Shown piece by piece: positions 22,601 to 34,927 of a stretch of 64,000 nt of DNA. The notes under the pieces were generated by a model. The model was not told the origin of the DNA. It saw only the letters and a program-made list of their open reading frames with translations, and did no database searches. Each line of letters starts with the position of its first letter. Position 1 is the stretch's first letter. The DNA is from Salvator merianae (taxonomy: Eukaryota > Chordata > Lepidosauria > Squamata > Teiidae), in contig QVOM02000057.1 of the NCBI GenBank assembly GCA_003586115.2, forward strand, positions 6,587,689-6,651,688. Direction: 5' to 3'. The translations under genes were made by a program, and so were the position numbers.

Positions 22601-24198
22601 AGCTGGATCAGGCCATGGCCCATCTAGTCCACCATCCCATCTCACACAGCGGCCCACCAGTTGCTTCTGGGCATCTCAAGCAGAAGACAAAGGCAGAACC
22701 TTCACCAGCTCTGTCTTCCTGCAAATGGCCTTTAGAGGCCTCCTGCCTGTCTCTCCACCCTGGAAGTGGTACCTTGGTTTCCATTCTCATAGCCATTGAT
22801 ACACCTGACCTTCATGAATTAAGAGAAGCCCTGCTGGATCAGGCCACAGCCCATCTTGTCTGTCTAGATCTCCATCTGCCTGTCTCTCCAACCTGGAGGT
22901 GGTACCTGGGCATCCATTCCCAAGGGACTCACAAGGCAATTTGATCCACAAATGGGAATACCATGGCAGAATGCAGAATCAAACCCAGGGACTCCTGGGT
23001 TCTAGCCTAGAGCTGTTAACCCCTGCACCACCAGAGGTTCTTCCGCATACCTGAGCGGTGAGGGGTTTTAAGGATGCCTCAGCATACCTTTAGTTTCCTT
23101 GCCAAGAAGGTATTATGCACAGAACTCCTCAGAAGGTTGTTGTGCTTCATGGGGAACTCTGGGCTGTGTAGGGATTGTGGTTTGGAGAATTGTAGAAGAT
23201 TTGCTCTGCTCCTCACGTTCCTTCTCTTCTTCCCCAAGCCGAGTTTGCTGGGGCAGGCTGTGCCAGTCTTATGTCTACCCTGACCGACAAGGCGCTCGTG
23301 AAGAAAGAACGGCTCCGGGAGGTGGCGGGGAAGAACAGCTTCCGGGTGAATAACAAGCACGACAACAAGTACTCTCCCTTGCCGATAACCAAGATTATAC
23401 AGCGGGCTGAGGAGATGGTAGGCCAGGAGCTTCAGTACAGGGTCACCTCTGAAAACTGCGAACATTTTGTTACCGAGTTGCGCTATGGAGTGGCCAGGAG
23501 CGACCAGGTACGGGGGGCCCTTGCTGTCATTTTCTTCTGGGTTGACATTTATCGTCGGTAATAATATGGTCAAGCACCCTCTTCTTTCAAAGACCGTGAA
23601 GGATTTATGGAGAAAGGGACAGAACTGAAGCTGCTTCCAGATGTTGTTTACTTTTTCCGCTATATTTGGATATTCCGGAATATCCAAATATATTGGAAAA
23701 AGTAAGCAATGTTACTCCTACAGCAGTGGTTCTCAAACTGTGGCCTTTCTAGATCTTCCACAATAACTCCTGGCATTCTGCTCCCAGCATCCCATGCCAG
23801 CCCTGGGTGTGGAATGTTGGGAACTGTAGTCCAGGTGAGGGTTGTAGTCCAGTGAGCCTGGCATGGAATACTGGGAGTTGTTCAGGAATATCTGGAGCAC
23901 TACAACCCTTGGACAGCGATGATGATGATGATGATGATGATGATACAGATACAGGGCCACTGACCTGGATTCAAGATGGCCGCCTTGTATCAGATAGGCC
24001 TTTGTTCTAAGGCAGCAGGCATTTTTAACATTATTTGCCTTCTGGTGCCCCTGGTTCTTCTAATTGTCTCTGCCTTCACTCTCGCAGGTCCGGGATGCCG
24101 TGGTGTACGGCGTTAGCGCTGCTGCTCTGGGCATGCTGGGATTCCTTGGCGCCATGATAGTCCGGAAGAAGTACCAAAACCAAAAAGAGGAACAATAA
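19673..24198 (+). CDS. PLAAT3: PLAAT-family phospholipase A/acyltransferase, copy A (four exons)
   Basis: PLAAT (H-rev107/HRASLS) enzymes are LRAT-like thiol hydrolases that remove or transfer acyl chains of glycerophospholipids at membranes. Exons 19673-19714, 21910-22012, 23239-23507 and 24088-24198 join in phases 0, 1 and 0 and give 174 residues (human PLAAT3 has 162). The N-terminus is an acidic 14-residue leader ([14 protein letters not shown]), then [20 protein letters not shown]. The catalytic His is in QHWAIYV, a second His in YVIHLAPP, and the nucleophile Cys in [17 protein letters not shown] precedes a C-terminal hydrophobic helix ([15 protein letters not shown]) and a basic end. 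The start ATG lies in CCGCTATGGCG, the first ATG before a consensus donor. The ATL3 neighbourhood and overall likeness favour PLAAT3, but exact one-to-one orthology within the expanded cluster is inferred. Confidence 0.93.
20270..20497. mobile_element. Palindromic MITE, family 1
   Basis: Left arm TTTTAATCCAGCTTCAATCC, core TTATCTAACTCAGAAAATCC, right arm GAAAGTGGATTAAAACTTAA; in intron 1 of PLAAT copy A. Confidence 0.65.
22575..22930 (-). mobile_element. Two iterated CR1-clade LINE 3' tails
   Basis: Minus-oriented tails start near 22577 (AACATAAGGACGTAAGAGAA) and near 22818 (AGAAGCCCTGCTGGATCAGG). The second is internally deleted. They lie in intron 2 of PLAAT copy A. Confidence 0.75.
22940..23035 (-). 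repeat. Probable tRNA-derived SINE remnant
   Basis: On the minus strand it reads as a tRNA-like head (TGGTGCAGGGGTTAACAGCT, then GAACCCAGGAGTCCCTGGG), similar to MIR or other CORE-SINE heads. Weak. Confidence 0.4.
23630..23722. mobile_element. Palindromic MITE, family 2, short copy
   Basis: Arms TTTACTTTTTCCGCTATATT and ATATTGGAAAAAGTAAGCAA meet at the palindrome GGATATTCCGGAATATCC. In the intron before the last exon of PLAAT copy A. Confidence 0.7.
23735..23945. repeat. Dispersed GGGAACTGTAGTCC-type repeat plus (GAT)n
   Basis: Contains CATCCCATGCCAG, GTTGGGAACTGTAGTCCAGG and an inverted partner ACTGGGAGTTGTTCAGGAA, then a (GAT)n run at 23918-23943. Similar sequence occurs near 34480 and 40450-40560. 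Confidence 0.5.
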
Positions 24199-26237
24199 CA
24201 GAGATGCTGAGACTTGAGTCTTTATGCACTTGGCTTTTTATTTCTCCTTTTGTTTTCCTGTTCCTTGAGAGAATGCTGCAGCTCTGTGTCCCACAGAAAA
24301 CTGCTATGCCGGCAGCCCTAACAGCTTCCCAGTTTGGCCTGCTTTCTCTTGATGTTGTTGAGGTGGAAAACCAACGTCCACTGGCCCGTTGGGGTTGACA
24401 AGGAGGACCTTTCTTCCATAGGCCTTGCTAGCCTGGGGCAGCAGCTGGAATGGACTCGGTTCTGAGAAGGGCAAAGGTGTTTTTAACTTAAAAATGGGAG
24501 AATGAAATTGAGGAGAATTCGGGGCAGAACCACAAGGCCAATGGGTTTTTATAGGTTTTATCCCTCGGCCGCTAAACCTTAACTCTGAGGAATGCCAGAC
24601 TGATAGCAGCCATAGTTTGGCAGAAGCTGTTCCACTTTTAGCTCATTGGGTCTTCCTCAGAGAGTTCTTGCTTCTCAGGCTCCAGAGAATTTCAGCAACT
24701 TTTTTTAAAAAAACACTGTATTCCTTGGGAATGCTGAATTTCACCAACTTCATTGCATAAGAGGGAACACCTGGGTTGCTGTTAGCAGGAAGGGTATTAA
24801 TAGCATATTCCCAGCACCTCTGTTCCCTGTCTTTCCCCTTATTTCAAGATGTGCAGGTTCTTGTTCCATTCAGGTGTAGCCTGCGAGAGGTAGCCTTGGA
24901 GATTCAGTTTCTCGTGTCTTAGTGATGGACGGTAGAGCAAGGCAAGTTCCTGCTTTACCTTAATTAAAGAAACAGAAATGGGGTTTCTTGGCTGAGTCAG
25001 CCGGTGGTTGCAGCCAGAGGTAATTGGCCTTTGGATTTATGGATGTTATGTGGGGTAGGAAGCTGGAATGTTATTCATTTCCGAGGGACGTTGGCAGGAT
25101 ATGGGACATAGGTGTGGTGTGTGATGAGAATTACCTGGCAACCCCCTCAAAAAGGTTTGATTATTTTCCTGCGATTTCAGGAGGTCCAAGACAGAACGAT
25201 CTGCTTGAGCTGGTAGTGCAAAGGTCTGTGAAAGCAAATACAGGGCCGTGTCCAAGTTTGTTTTGCACAAGGTGTGGCTTTAGGCAAAGTATCTTTTCTG
25301 ATAAATGATCATGCGGAAAATAGCACTGGCAGACACACGTACCCCTCAACATCACCTGTTCCAGTGATTTCCCAGCAGTTACATGCTTCTCTCCACAGCA
25401 AAAGAAAAGCAGAATCCATGAACTAAGGAAGCAGGCACGGGGTCAGCATGGTCACTGTGTGGCCATCTTTGAAGCTTTGTAATACCAGGCCCACGCCTGT
25501 TTGCTTATTTTACTCATCCTGCCTTTCCTTGGTTGGCGAGATAAGCGGGTAACCGTTGGGAAGGAATTGGCAACCGGTGTTCTCTCAGGGCTGTTTGGAG
25601 CCTGAGAGAAAATGGGGAGTTCATTTTTCTTTCTGATGTGAGGGCCGCCACCCGTGCCAACATGGGTGTTGAGGTATATCTGCATCTGCCGGCGCTATTT
25701 TCTGAGGGATCTTTTGTCGATAAATGCTGATGAAAGAAAGTCTTGAACTTTGGACCTGACAGTGGAAATTGCTTGAGGATACTGGGGACAAATTCTAGCT
25801 GGACTTGGATTCCAAAGTCAAGCTAAGCAACGCCACTCCAAGTCTTTCCTTCTACCCACTGAGTTGATAGGTTAAGGACAGACCATTCTTGGCGGAAATC
25901 TGAAGTGGTTTCTTCATCCATCTCTCTGGCAGTATTGGCTTCTCCCATTTCGAGCTTTGCGTAGCATTTCTGACCACACAAAGTCCAGCTAAGACCCACG
26001 TAGCCCGACATTGGCAAAGAGCTGCCTTGTGGGTCAGAGATGACACTTGGTTTCATTGCCCAGAAGATACCATTTACCTTTCTGAAATAATGCCATAATA
26101 AAGTGAACAAGTAGGCTAGACTTACCCATCAGCTAGAATGGTTGGTTTTGCTTTCATTTTTCTCACTGACAGACCGAATATGCTACTCCTACTAACAGTT
26201 ACTTGTGCAGCGGCAGGGGTCGTATTCAGCCCTGCAG

Positions 26238-26263
<26 letters not shown>
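26238..26263 (+). repeat. (TG)n microsatellite
   Basis: About 13 GT dinucleotides followed by AGAGAGAGAGA. Confidence 0.9.
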
Positions 26264-26277
<14 letters not shown>

Positions 26278-26959
26278 AAGCACTTTGCTTTTTTGTATTA
26301 GTACAAAAACATACTTGTACCTTTTCTTAATTTTCAGTTTTATCAGTGTGAACTTTCAAAGTATCCTATAAACTATAGCCAAGGAAGACTTTTTAAAAAG
26401 AAATACATTTCTTAGCAAATCTTTATCTTCTTGTTAAGAGTGGAAAAAGCTTTTTCTTTCTTTTTTGAATACTTTGTATGAACCACTTCTTCAATCTATA
26501 ACAGATGACAAATCTTTTCACTAATAAAATACTGACTTATTTCAAGTTTTCCTTTGTGCTGAGAGTGGCAGTGACTTTGTGGCTGTTGCTCATGAACTAT
26601 CCATTTTCTGTTCCTGGCGTTTATCTCTGTAATGTGAGTTGTGCAACGTGCCTTCAAATGTTTAGCAGATGAAAACATGGCAGAGCTGGCTGAGTCAGAG
26701 GACAAAACAGCTGGAAATGCAATGGTTAATTTTTAAATTTGATATTTGTATCTTCCTATTACTGCAGTCTCAGGGCGGTATACAATAAAATCCATGATCT
26801 AAAACAGAGAATTAAAAATAAAGATAATGACAACAGCAGTATGTACTAGGGGTCAGATTAATGACCCCTGATATAGGGCCTTTCAAAATAATATGATGGT
26901 TGAACCCTTCATGGAATATAATGGGTTATGTGTGTATTAGTGGATGTGAAATGGAAATG

Positions 26960-27331
26960 CATGTGAAAGAGAAAGAAAGAAAGAAGAGAAGGGGAGAGAG
27001 AGAAAGGAAGGAAGGAAGCAAAAGAAGGGGAGAGCAAGAGAAAGGAGAGAAAGAAAAGGAAGGAGGGTAGAAGGAAAGAAAGAAAAGAAGAGGAAGGAAG
27101 GAAGGAAGGAAGAAGAGGAGAGAGAAAGAAAAGAAGGAAGGAAAAGAAAGAAAGAAAGAAATAGGGGAGAGAGAAAAGAAGGAAGCAAAGAAAAGGGAGA
27201 AGGAAGGAAGGGGGGAATGAATGAATGAATGCAAAGGACAGAGAGGAAAGAAGAAAGAAAAGGGAGAAGGAAGGAAGGTTAGAATGAATGAATGAATGAA
27301 TGAGAGGGAGGGAGGGAGGGAGGGAGGGCTG
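26960..27331 (+). repeat. Long polypurine tract (GAAA/GGAA/GAAT)
   Basis: About 370 bp almost entirely of purines on the plus strand: AAAGAAAG and GGAAGGAA blocks, GAATGAATGAATG blocks and a terminal GGGAGGGAGGGAGG. Confidence 0.92.
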
Positions 27332-28008
27332 TTCTGGTCCCAGGATGGTGGAATTCTGCACATCTTCATTTTCTGGGCCACTTGCAACATTTTGTTCAAA
27401 GTCTCTTTTCTCCTTCCTGTCCTCCTGCATGTCCTGGATAGTTTACACCCAACCTTCTGCCTGCATTTGCAAGAATTGTTTCTCTGCTGCGGTGTTGACC
27501 AGGATGCTGACAATGTATGTAGGCAGAGATGAACTGCGGCTTCAGAATCTGTGAACGCTAGCGACAAAAGCTCCCTTTCTCTCCCTGCTCTTGTCTTTCT
27601 TTTCTGGGTGAGCAGTCTATCATGGTCCTCAGCCTGTTACCAATCTCAACCTTCTGGACTACAATTCCCATCAGCTTCGGCCAACACAGCTGTAGAGCAA
27701 AGCTGGGTTTAACATGGCAGGAATGTAGGAGCAGTCATAAGGCACGGAACGGATCAGCAAATGATAACGGAATGGGAAGCAAAGGAAGGGTAACTGTGTA
27801 TTCCACTAGAGATGCAATCCCAGTGTCTGGCTGAAGGGGGCCTCCTCTCAACCCTTCATGCCAAGGTCTAAAGTGACCCTGCTCCACCACGGTTTTCTGC
27901 CCACTTCTCTCCCCTGAGCTTGGGCTTCTTACCGTGCAAAGGCGGTTAAATCTGTCACTGGTGCAGACGAGCACAGAGACGCTGACAAGTCCCGGGTCGC
28001 CCTCAAAA

Positions 28009-31000
28009 ATGACTGATGATCACTTTGTGAGTAGCAGCTGCTGGGGGGAGTGGGGGAGAAAAAGAGTTTAAACCACCATGTCGGCTTCCTTGTGTTGTGT
28101 GGCAGTTTGCGTGCTATTTGATCTGTTGCTGTGTGTGAACATTTGTGCCGGTGAAGCATATTTTCCTTTTTTTCAGGCAGCTTTGAAACCTCATCTTCCT
28201 GTCGCTCTGTTGAGCTAAATATAGCTCTCCCACTGTCAGTGTGCGTCCTCTGAGATTATGGCGCTCCGCACTGAATTCAGCCGCTAGTGCAAAGCAACTC
28301 AGGAAACCGCCAGGCATAAATTTATCCACCTGATTCTTTATTTTTAAGACAGCAATCCGGACCCACGTTCACTGTTGCTCTGACTAGCCCCAGCCAACCT
28401 GTTTCTACATCACTTCCCCTCCAAATTGCTTAAGGCACTGTAAGAACATAAGACGAGCATTGCTGGATCAGGCCACAGCCCATCTGGTCCAGCATCCCAT
28501 CTCAGATAATGGCCCACAGATTGCTTCTGGGCATTTTGAGGCAGAAGACAAGGGCAAACCCTTCACTTGCTCTCCCTGCAAATGGTCTTTAGAGGCATCC
28601 TGCCTGTTTCTCCACCTTGCAAATGGTATCTAGGCATCAATTCTAGATAAGAACATCACCCAGTGGCCCACCAGTTGCTTCTAGGCATCTCTGGCAGAAG
28701 ACAAAGGCAAAACCTTCACTTGCTCTCAACTCCCTGCAAATGGCCTTTAGAGGCCTCCTGCCTGCTCCTTCACCCTGGAGGTGGTACCTGGGCATCCATT
28801 CTAGGTAAGAACATCAGAGGGAACTTGCTGGATCAGGCCACAGCCCATCTAGTCCTGCATCCCGTCTCACACAGTGGCCCACCAGTTGCTTCTGGGCATT
28901 TTGAGGCAGAAGACGAGGGCAAAACCTTCACCTGCTCTCCACTCCCTGCAAGTGACTTTTAATTCTCCTCCTTCCCTCATTATCCTTACAACAGCCCCGT
29001 GGGCAGGTTAGACTGAGTGGCAGCAGCTGTCCCAATATCGCCCGTGGAACTTTCACGGTTTAGCAGGGATTCCAAGCCAGGGACTCTTTAGTTTTGGTCT
29101 GCCACTCTAACCACTACACTGTACTGTTTTGCATATGGAGCTAAGAGGGAGGAGGCAGAAGAGCTTTTGGTTCCCTGACAGCTGCCTTACTTTAAATACC
29201 CTGCGCTTCAAAAATCAGAGATCCACATTCATGGTTCCAGACTCCTCTCTGATCCATCAGAAAGCCAAAGATTCTTTGACACTTGTTCTCTGGTTTCTTC
29301 AGATCCTTTTTAGTCCTTACGTCTCTGATTCTGCCTCAACAGGTGGAGCCCAAGCTTGGAGACCTGATAGAGATTGCCCGCCTGGGCTACCAGCACTGGG
29401 CAATCTATGTGGGCTCTGGTTATGTCATCCACTTGGCTCCTTCAGGTAAGACCTGAGTTGTCTTGGGTCCTGGCCAAAGCCGGGTGGGAGATACAGTTGC
29501 CAGAATTCTGGTTGGTTTCTGTTGGTGTATCGTCAAGTTTAATTGGCATTCACCAACCTCTTGTCTACCACCTGTTTTAGCCAGGGCAGTCATTTTATTC
29601 TGAAATTTTCCACCCCACCGGACAGCATGGAGGGTTGTGGTGCCAGCTTGTGGCAGACTGATTGGCGAGGATGCACTGAAGGACCTCCTCATTTGCCCTG
29701 TGGTTGAGTTCCCCTCTTCCCTCCCAGAGCCGTTTTCCTTGCATGCCATGTCTTCTTAGACTGGAACTCTGAGGGCAAGGACTTGCCCAAGACATTCTGA
29801 GACAACTAACACAGATCTGAAAATTGGGTGTCCCCACTTGATGACATCACATACAGTGGGCATGACTAAGCATGCCCCCACCCTCTGAGAAGGCCAGGAA
29901 GCAGAAATGCGAGGGGACAGTAAAGGTACATGAGTGTTCCTATACACTGGCCTGCATTTAAGAGCATACACAGCTGTTCCGAATTACTCAGAACGTAATT
30001 GTCCCACTTTACTCTTCCTTGGTTAGACCTCATCTGGAGTATTGTGTCCAGTTCTGGGTGCCCCAGTTTAAAAGGGACATTGACAAACTGGAACAAGTTC
30101 AGAGAAGGGCAACCAAAATGGTGAGCGGTCTGCAAACCATGTCCTACGAGGAACGGTTAAAGGACCTAGGAATGTTTAGCCTGCAGAAGAGAAGGCTGAG
30201 AGGAGACAGGATAGCTGTTTTCAAGTATCTGAAGGGCTGTCACAGTGCAGAAGGATTGGCCCTATTCTCAGTTGCACAAGAAGGAAGGACTAGAAACAAT
30301 GGGATGAAACTTCAAGGGAGTAGATACAGGCTAGATATTAGGAAAAATTTTCTGACCGTAAGGGCAATCAGTCACTGGAACAGGTTACCACAGGAGGTGG
30401 TGGACTCTCCTTCACTGGAGATCTTCAAGGAAAGGCTGGACAGATATCTGTCTAGGATGGTGTAGTGAATCCTGCATTGAGCAGGGGGTTGGACTCGATG
30501 ACCCTGGAGGTCCCTTCCAACTCTATGATTCTACCTCTACAATTCAGGGTGATCAATTTCAATTATAAGCTTGTCCCAGAATTTTAGCCTTCTGGTGTCT
30601 CACCTCTCCAGAGAGCTGTGTCTTTTCTGATCCACAGTACCCCTTCGTTTTAGCTGTCTTGCCTTCTGTCCCAGTGGATTATCCTCCACTGACAAAATGA
30701 CTCTGGGTTCCCTCAAAGATCCTGGAGAGCTGTAACTTTGGCTCCCCGTTCTTAGAAGTCCCTCAAAAGACTGAGAAGATGGTTTGTTTGGAGTCTGTGG
30801 TATGCTCGTGAAGGTGGCTCCATCCTTTAACAGAGTCTGTTTACATTTGCTGTGTGCCCACAGATGATTTATGTCAGTCCAGTGTCTCAAGCATCATGTC
30901 TGTCTCGTCTGAGAAAGCGGTGGTCAAGAAGGAACTCCTCTGGAACATCGTGGGCAGCGATGCCTGTCGGGTTAACAACAAATATGATAAGAAATACAGG

Positions 31001-32212
31001 CCACTGCCAGCAAATAGAATTGTCCGGGAGGCGGAATTGCTTCTGGGAAAGGAAATGCGCTACAGTCTAGCCAGTAACAATTGTGAACACTTTGTCACAA
31101 GACTGCGCTACGGCACGGCCAGGAGCGACCAGGTGCGTATTTATGGCAGGGAGTTGTCTGTATCATTACGAGCTGCACCCAACGGGCAGAGACGTGCAGG
31201 GCAATCTTGAAGGGCAGAAACCAATTTACTGCCCCAAGCAGGGCTAATCCCCCTTGCTTCATGCATCTGACCTATTTCTCATGATTGCTTGATTTAATAT
31301 GGCCCACTTGTAAAATTCTGTTGATGGCAAAGCAGATGAGGGTTGCTGGTTTGATCCCCAGCCTCTCTGTGGAAGTGGGCAATGGCAAACCACTTCTGTT
31401 TCTCTGCCAAGAAAACTGCACAGTGGGGCCCATGGAGTGGTCATAGCTCAGTGGTAAAACAAACTGCCTGGAAAGCAGAAAGTTGCCAGTTCGACCCCTA
31501 GCCTATTCTCAGAAGCGGACAATGGCAAACCACTTCTGTTTCTCTGCCAAGAAAACTGCATAGAGGAGTCCATGGAGTCTGGGAGGGGCTGTAACTCAGT
31601 GGTAGAGGAAACTGCCTGGAATCAAAGGGTTGTCGGTTCGATCCCCTTCCTCTCTCTGAAAGTAGGCAATGGCAAACACTTCTGTATCACTGCCTAAAGG
31701 GGTCCATGCTGTCATTGAGGAATCAGTCACAACTCAGGGTACTCAAAAGCAACAAGAAATGAGCACCACACTTATAGATTACAAAGAAATATCTCAGTAT
31801 CTGCTGGACCTGAGGCCCTTCTCATACCAGATGAAACTGGCAGAACTGGGCTTAGCCCAGGACAGATGCTTTCCCTACCTTCAAAATGCAGACAGCACCT
31901 CACTCCTCGTCCCAGTATGGAGTGGACCGGGATAGTTAGATCGCTCCAAGGGAGATGAGCATGGAAAACGCCTTTGTCTGCTCAGCTTTAGTTCCTATTA
32001 GCCTATTTGGTACTTAACTGAGCCTGCAGAGCCCAGGAACCATTTAGCAGACCTGTTGGGGTGTAATTCTGTGGCTTCCTCTTCCTTATCTTTTGCAGGT
32101 GGGCGATGCCTTGGTGGCCAGTACAGTGGGGCTGGTTGGTGTAGGAGTTATGGCAGCTTTAGCTACCGTGGTTGCCAGCTTTGTGTTGCCCAGGAAACAT
32201 GAAGAGGAATAA
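28009..32212 (+). CDS. PLAAT-family phospholipase A/acyltransferase, copy B (four exons)
   Basis: Exons 28009-28026 (candidate first exon, MTDDHF, with donor GTGAGT), 29343-29445, 30864-31132 and 32099-32212 join in phases 0, 1 and 0 to give 167 residues. It has [20 protein letters not shown] with the catalytic His, GYVIHLAPS with the second His, and [19 protein letters not shown] with the Cys nucleophile. The C-terminus has a hydrophobic helix ([19 protein letters not shown]) then PRKHEEE and TAA. All three active-site residues of the family are present, so it is probably an active lipid acylhydrolase/acyltransferase. Exon lengths 103 and 269 bp equal those of copy A, so the two are tandem duplicates. 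The tiny first exon is the least certain part. Which mammalian PLAAT it corresponds to cannot be decided here. Confidence 0.88.
28441..28968 (-). mobile_element. Three iterated CR1-clade LINE 3' tails
   Basis: Tails in minus orientation begin near 28441, 28650 and 28808 (GGATCAGGCCACAGCCCATC repeated). Each retains TGGCCCACCAGTTGCTTCT or a variant. In intron 1 of PLAAT copy B. Confidence 0.75.
28975..29128 (-). repeat. MIR/CORE-type SINE remnant
   Basis: Contains ACAACAGCCCCGTGGGCAGG and, at the far end, TCTAACCACTACACTGTACTG, the inverse of a tRNA-like head GTAGTGGTTAGAG. Confidence 0.5.
29965..30534 (+). mobile_element. CR1 LINE, 3' part of reverse transcriptase and 3' end
   Basis: An open frame of 148 codons (30019-30465) encodes the CR1 C-terminal region ([59 protein letters not shown]). 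It is followed by the CR1 3' end GGTCCCTTCCAACTCTATGA. It is a 5'-truncated retroposon in intron 2 of PLAAT copy B, not a host gene. Confidence 0.92.
31318..31745 (+). repeat. Three tandem tRNA-derived SINE units
   Basis: Units of roughly 120-130 bp follow one another, each with TAGCTCAGTGGTA (lost in the first), CTGCCTGGAAAGCAGA, a GTTCGA/TTTGATCC B-box and GGCAATGGCAAACCACTTCT. Only the last ends in the CAGTCACAACTCAGGGTAC tail. In intron 3 of PLAAT copy B. Confidence 0.8.
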
Positions 32213-32993
32213 TCACATCCTGATACCTTCCCAGCCTGAGACACTTTGTTCCCCAACCTCCCCCCCCCAAAAAAAAATACTGCTGCCTCTTCCATGAGTT
32301 TCAAGGAAAAAGATATGGAGTTCCAGCACCAACTCAGAATCTCAGGATGTCCAGTACTGATTTGGATGTGCAGATTTGGAAATAGCAGCTCGGTCTGTTT
32401 CCTGAACGAGCTGCTCCTAGAGTCAATGATTTCTCCGAAAATGGGGACAAGGTGTTCCTTTGGAAACGTCTTTTTTGTTCGACAGCACATGGATACACAC
32501 CTGAATACACACCAGAATACACACCAGAATGTACACCGGAATGCACAACTGTGGGCAACGTAGCAGGCAGAATCTCTCTTCCCCACCCGTCCTTGGGGCT
32601 GTGTGAGTGACTCTGTAGCCAGGATAAGAATGTAATGAGCAAAACCAGCAGAGCCTGTCTCCACCCCTCCAGCAGTTTTTCTAATGTAAGACAGCCACCA
32701 CTTAGCCTACGTTTGCAATCGGTGGCAACATCAGCCTTGGAAAGAATGTTGGACCCAGCAGGATTATTAAGAAAAGAAATCTCACCCCCCACCTCCTTTC
32801 TGTCCAGGCAACATTAGCAATGCTGTGTAGCTTAGAGAGGAGCTCATGCCTGGCAGGACTGTAAAAGAGGGTGATGAGGATAGCTGCCACCTGCCTGTTT
32901 TCTGCTGGAAAGGTGGGCATTTGCAGCCCAGCATGAAAAAACCGGGACCGTGGCAGGAGCTGTTTGTCTGTGGAGATTCCTATTGGCTGAGAC

Positions 32994-33036
32994 TAACTAA
33001 CTAACTAACTAACTAACTAATTAACTAACTAACTAA
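32994..33036 (+). repeat. (CTAA)n microsatellite
   Basis: About ten CTAA copies, one with a TTAA variant, at the head of an L2-like fragment. Confidence 0.9.
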
Positions 33037-33044
33037 AATGGGGG

Positions 33045-33415
33045 CTGAACTAACTAAATATAGATCTGCCCATGCCCTAAGATCCTCCAGGGAAACCCTC
33101 TTGGCAGTGCCATCCACTTCAGCAGTTAAAGAGGCAGTAACACGTAGGAGGGTCTTCTCGGTGGTAGCCCCCAGGCTATGGAACAACCTCCCCTCTGAAG
33201 TGAGTCAGGCACTTTCATTGCATGTGTTTAGATGTCTGGTGAAGATGTAGCTCTTTATCCCAGCCTTTGGCTGAGGGAACAGCATCTCCCCCCCATGCAG
33301 GAACTCTGTTATGTTTCAGTCAATCTATTTTATCAGCTCTTATAATTATTTTGCTGTGACCCACCCTGAGATCTTCAGGTATAGGGCAGGACAGAAATAT
33401 AAGTAAATAAATATT
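33045..33415 (+). mobile_element. L2-like LINE 3' end
   Basis: GGAGGGTCTTCTCGGTGGTA, CCCAGGCTATGGAACAACCT and the tail CCACCCTGAGATCTTCAGG ... AAGTAAATAAATA are typical of L2 C-terminus ([19 protein letters not shown]) and 3' UTR. Confidence 0.7.
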
Positions 33416-34927
33416 AGGAAGGGGCTCTGAAACTACCACAACAAGGGTCTTCCTTGCATTTAACAGTGACACAGAGGTCCCCCCAATCTGAATTTAAGCC
33501 CTGAGTTGTGGTGGAAATCAGGGCAATTTTTGCTGTATTTACCTCTTAGAGTCCCCTCTAAGAGATGCAGCTGTGCACACAGCTGGCAAGAATGACATCT
33601 GTTGGGAGTCGAGAGCTCCTCCCACGGCTCCTCCCCTTGCTGGCTTTTTCTTCCAGTGACTTCCTCTTTGCCCACTCTTCCCTGTTGCGTCTTCACACAT
33701 TTGCTGTAGCCACCCTTTAGTCTTCAAAGAAAGCTGGGTTCCATATTCCACCAGCACCTGAGGTGTTATGAGGGGGCATCAATAGGAATCTGTGGAACTC
33801 CTCTCCCTCCAGGAAACAAGGTTTTGGCTTGTTTTATAATGTCCCTCTTGAGCCAAGCTAATTTCAACCCGATTATTATGGGTGCTTTTTTTTTTTCCTG
33901 CTTTGAAAGGTGTTTGCTTTTTTTTGGGGGGGGGGCAGCTTTTTCTTCCTTTTTCTCTTCATTTAAAGTTTGCAAAATATGTTGCGTGATTTGAGAACTG
34001 AAGGCAAGATTAGACATGCTTTGGTAAATAAATTCAAAATGGTTTCCCCTTTGGTGTCTACATGGTCATTTATGTGGATTGGCAGCTTTCTTTTGTTTTG
34101 AAAGCACTCTGGGGGGAGGGTGCCTTGTGCCACCCCCACAGAGGTCAGCCCCTATAAGCTGCCTTTGCAGAGGAGGCACAACCAAGGTTCAGATATACCC
34201 AAATTGTGTAATAATTTGAGCAGGCCCATAACTGGGGGGGCAGAGGGGGACCAAGCCCCCCATTTTTTTGTCCCCCCTCAAAATTTTTAATCTACCAATG
34301 TAATTAATGTGACATATTACTCATTCACCCCCAAATTTATGACGGCCCCCCAAATATATGGAACTGGCTACAGGCCTGCACCTGAGTCACCAAAATGACT
34401 CCTCAAATGTTTGGTCCCCTCTGGATCAGGACAGATTATCTTTTAGCCCTCCAAGGGTTCCCTAGTGGCTGCCACAGAATGCTGGGAGTTGTAGTTCAGG
34501 AACATCTGGATGGACCAGCTCTGAACTGAACTGATGGAGCTGATGGCACCTTGTTCCTCATCTCTTGCACAGTCCTTATTTAATGGTTACTTGGCAATGG
34601 GTGAGGTAGGCCTTTCCCTGTGACATCACTCCAAGCACCAACTAGAAAATGGGAGGTTAATTTATTTGCCACAGGAAAAAGCAGAAGCCCACTGCAGGTA
34701 CTCGGGGAGGTGGTTGGTTACTTTCGTTATTTCTTCTACTTTTCCTGCCTCCAGATGGTGAGAGGAAAATGCGGGATGATGTTTAGACCTCCCAGTTGCC
34801 TCTCGCTGTACCTGCCAGGTGGCAGATCGAAATCTTGGGGCAAATAGGGGCCCTTGCTGTTCTGGAGCTTGTTCTCGCGATGCTTCTGATGGCAAAATAT
34901 CCAGAATTGCGCAAATGCCCCTCCCCG

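Larger units (their letters stand above)
24199..28008. other. Intergenic region between PLAAT copies A and B
   Basis: No supported coding exon. It presumably holds the copy A 3' UTR (a possible AATAAA is at 26097-26102), a (TG)n run at 26238-26263 and the long polypurine tract. The long serine/phenylalanine-rich minus-strand frames across 26.9-27.4 kb are products of that tract. Confidence 0.6.

Noticed and set aside
26909..27567. Minus-strand open frames rich in Ser, Phe and Pro
   Set aside because: Produced by the polypurine tract; no splice or start evidence and no protein-like composition.
30019..30465. 148-residue open frame as a host gene inside the PLAAT copy B intron
   Set aside because: Its translation is the C-terminal end of CR1 reverse transcriptase and it ends in the CR1 3' terminus.
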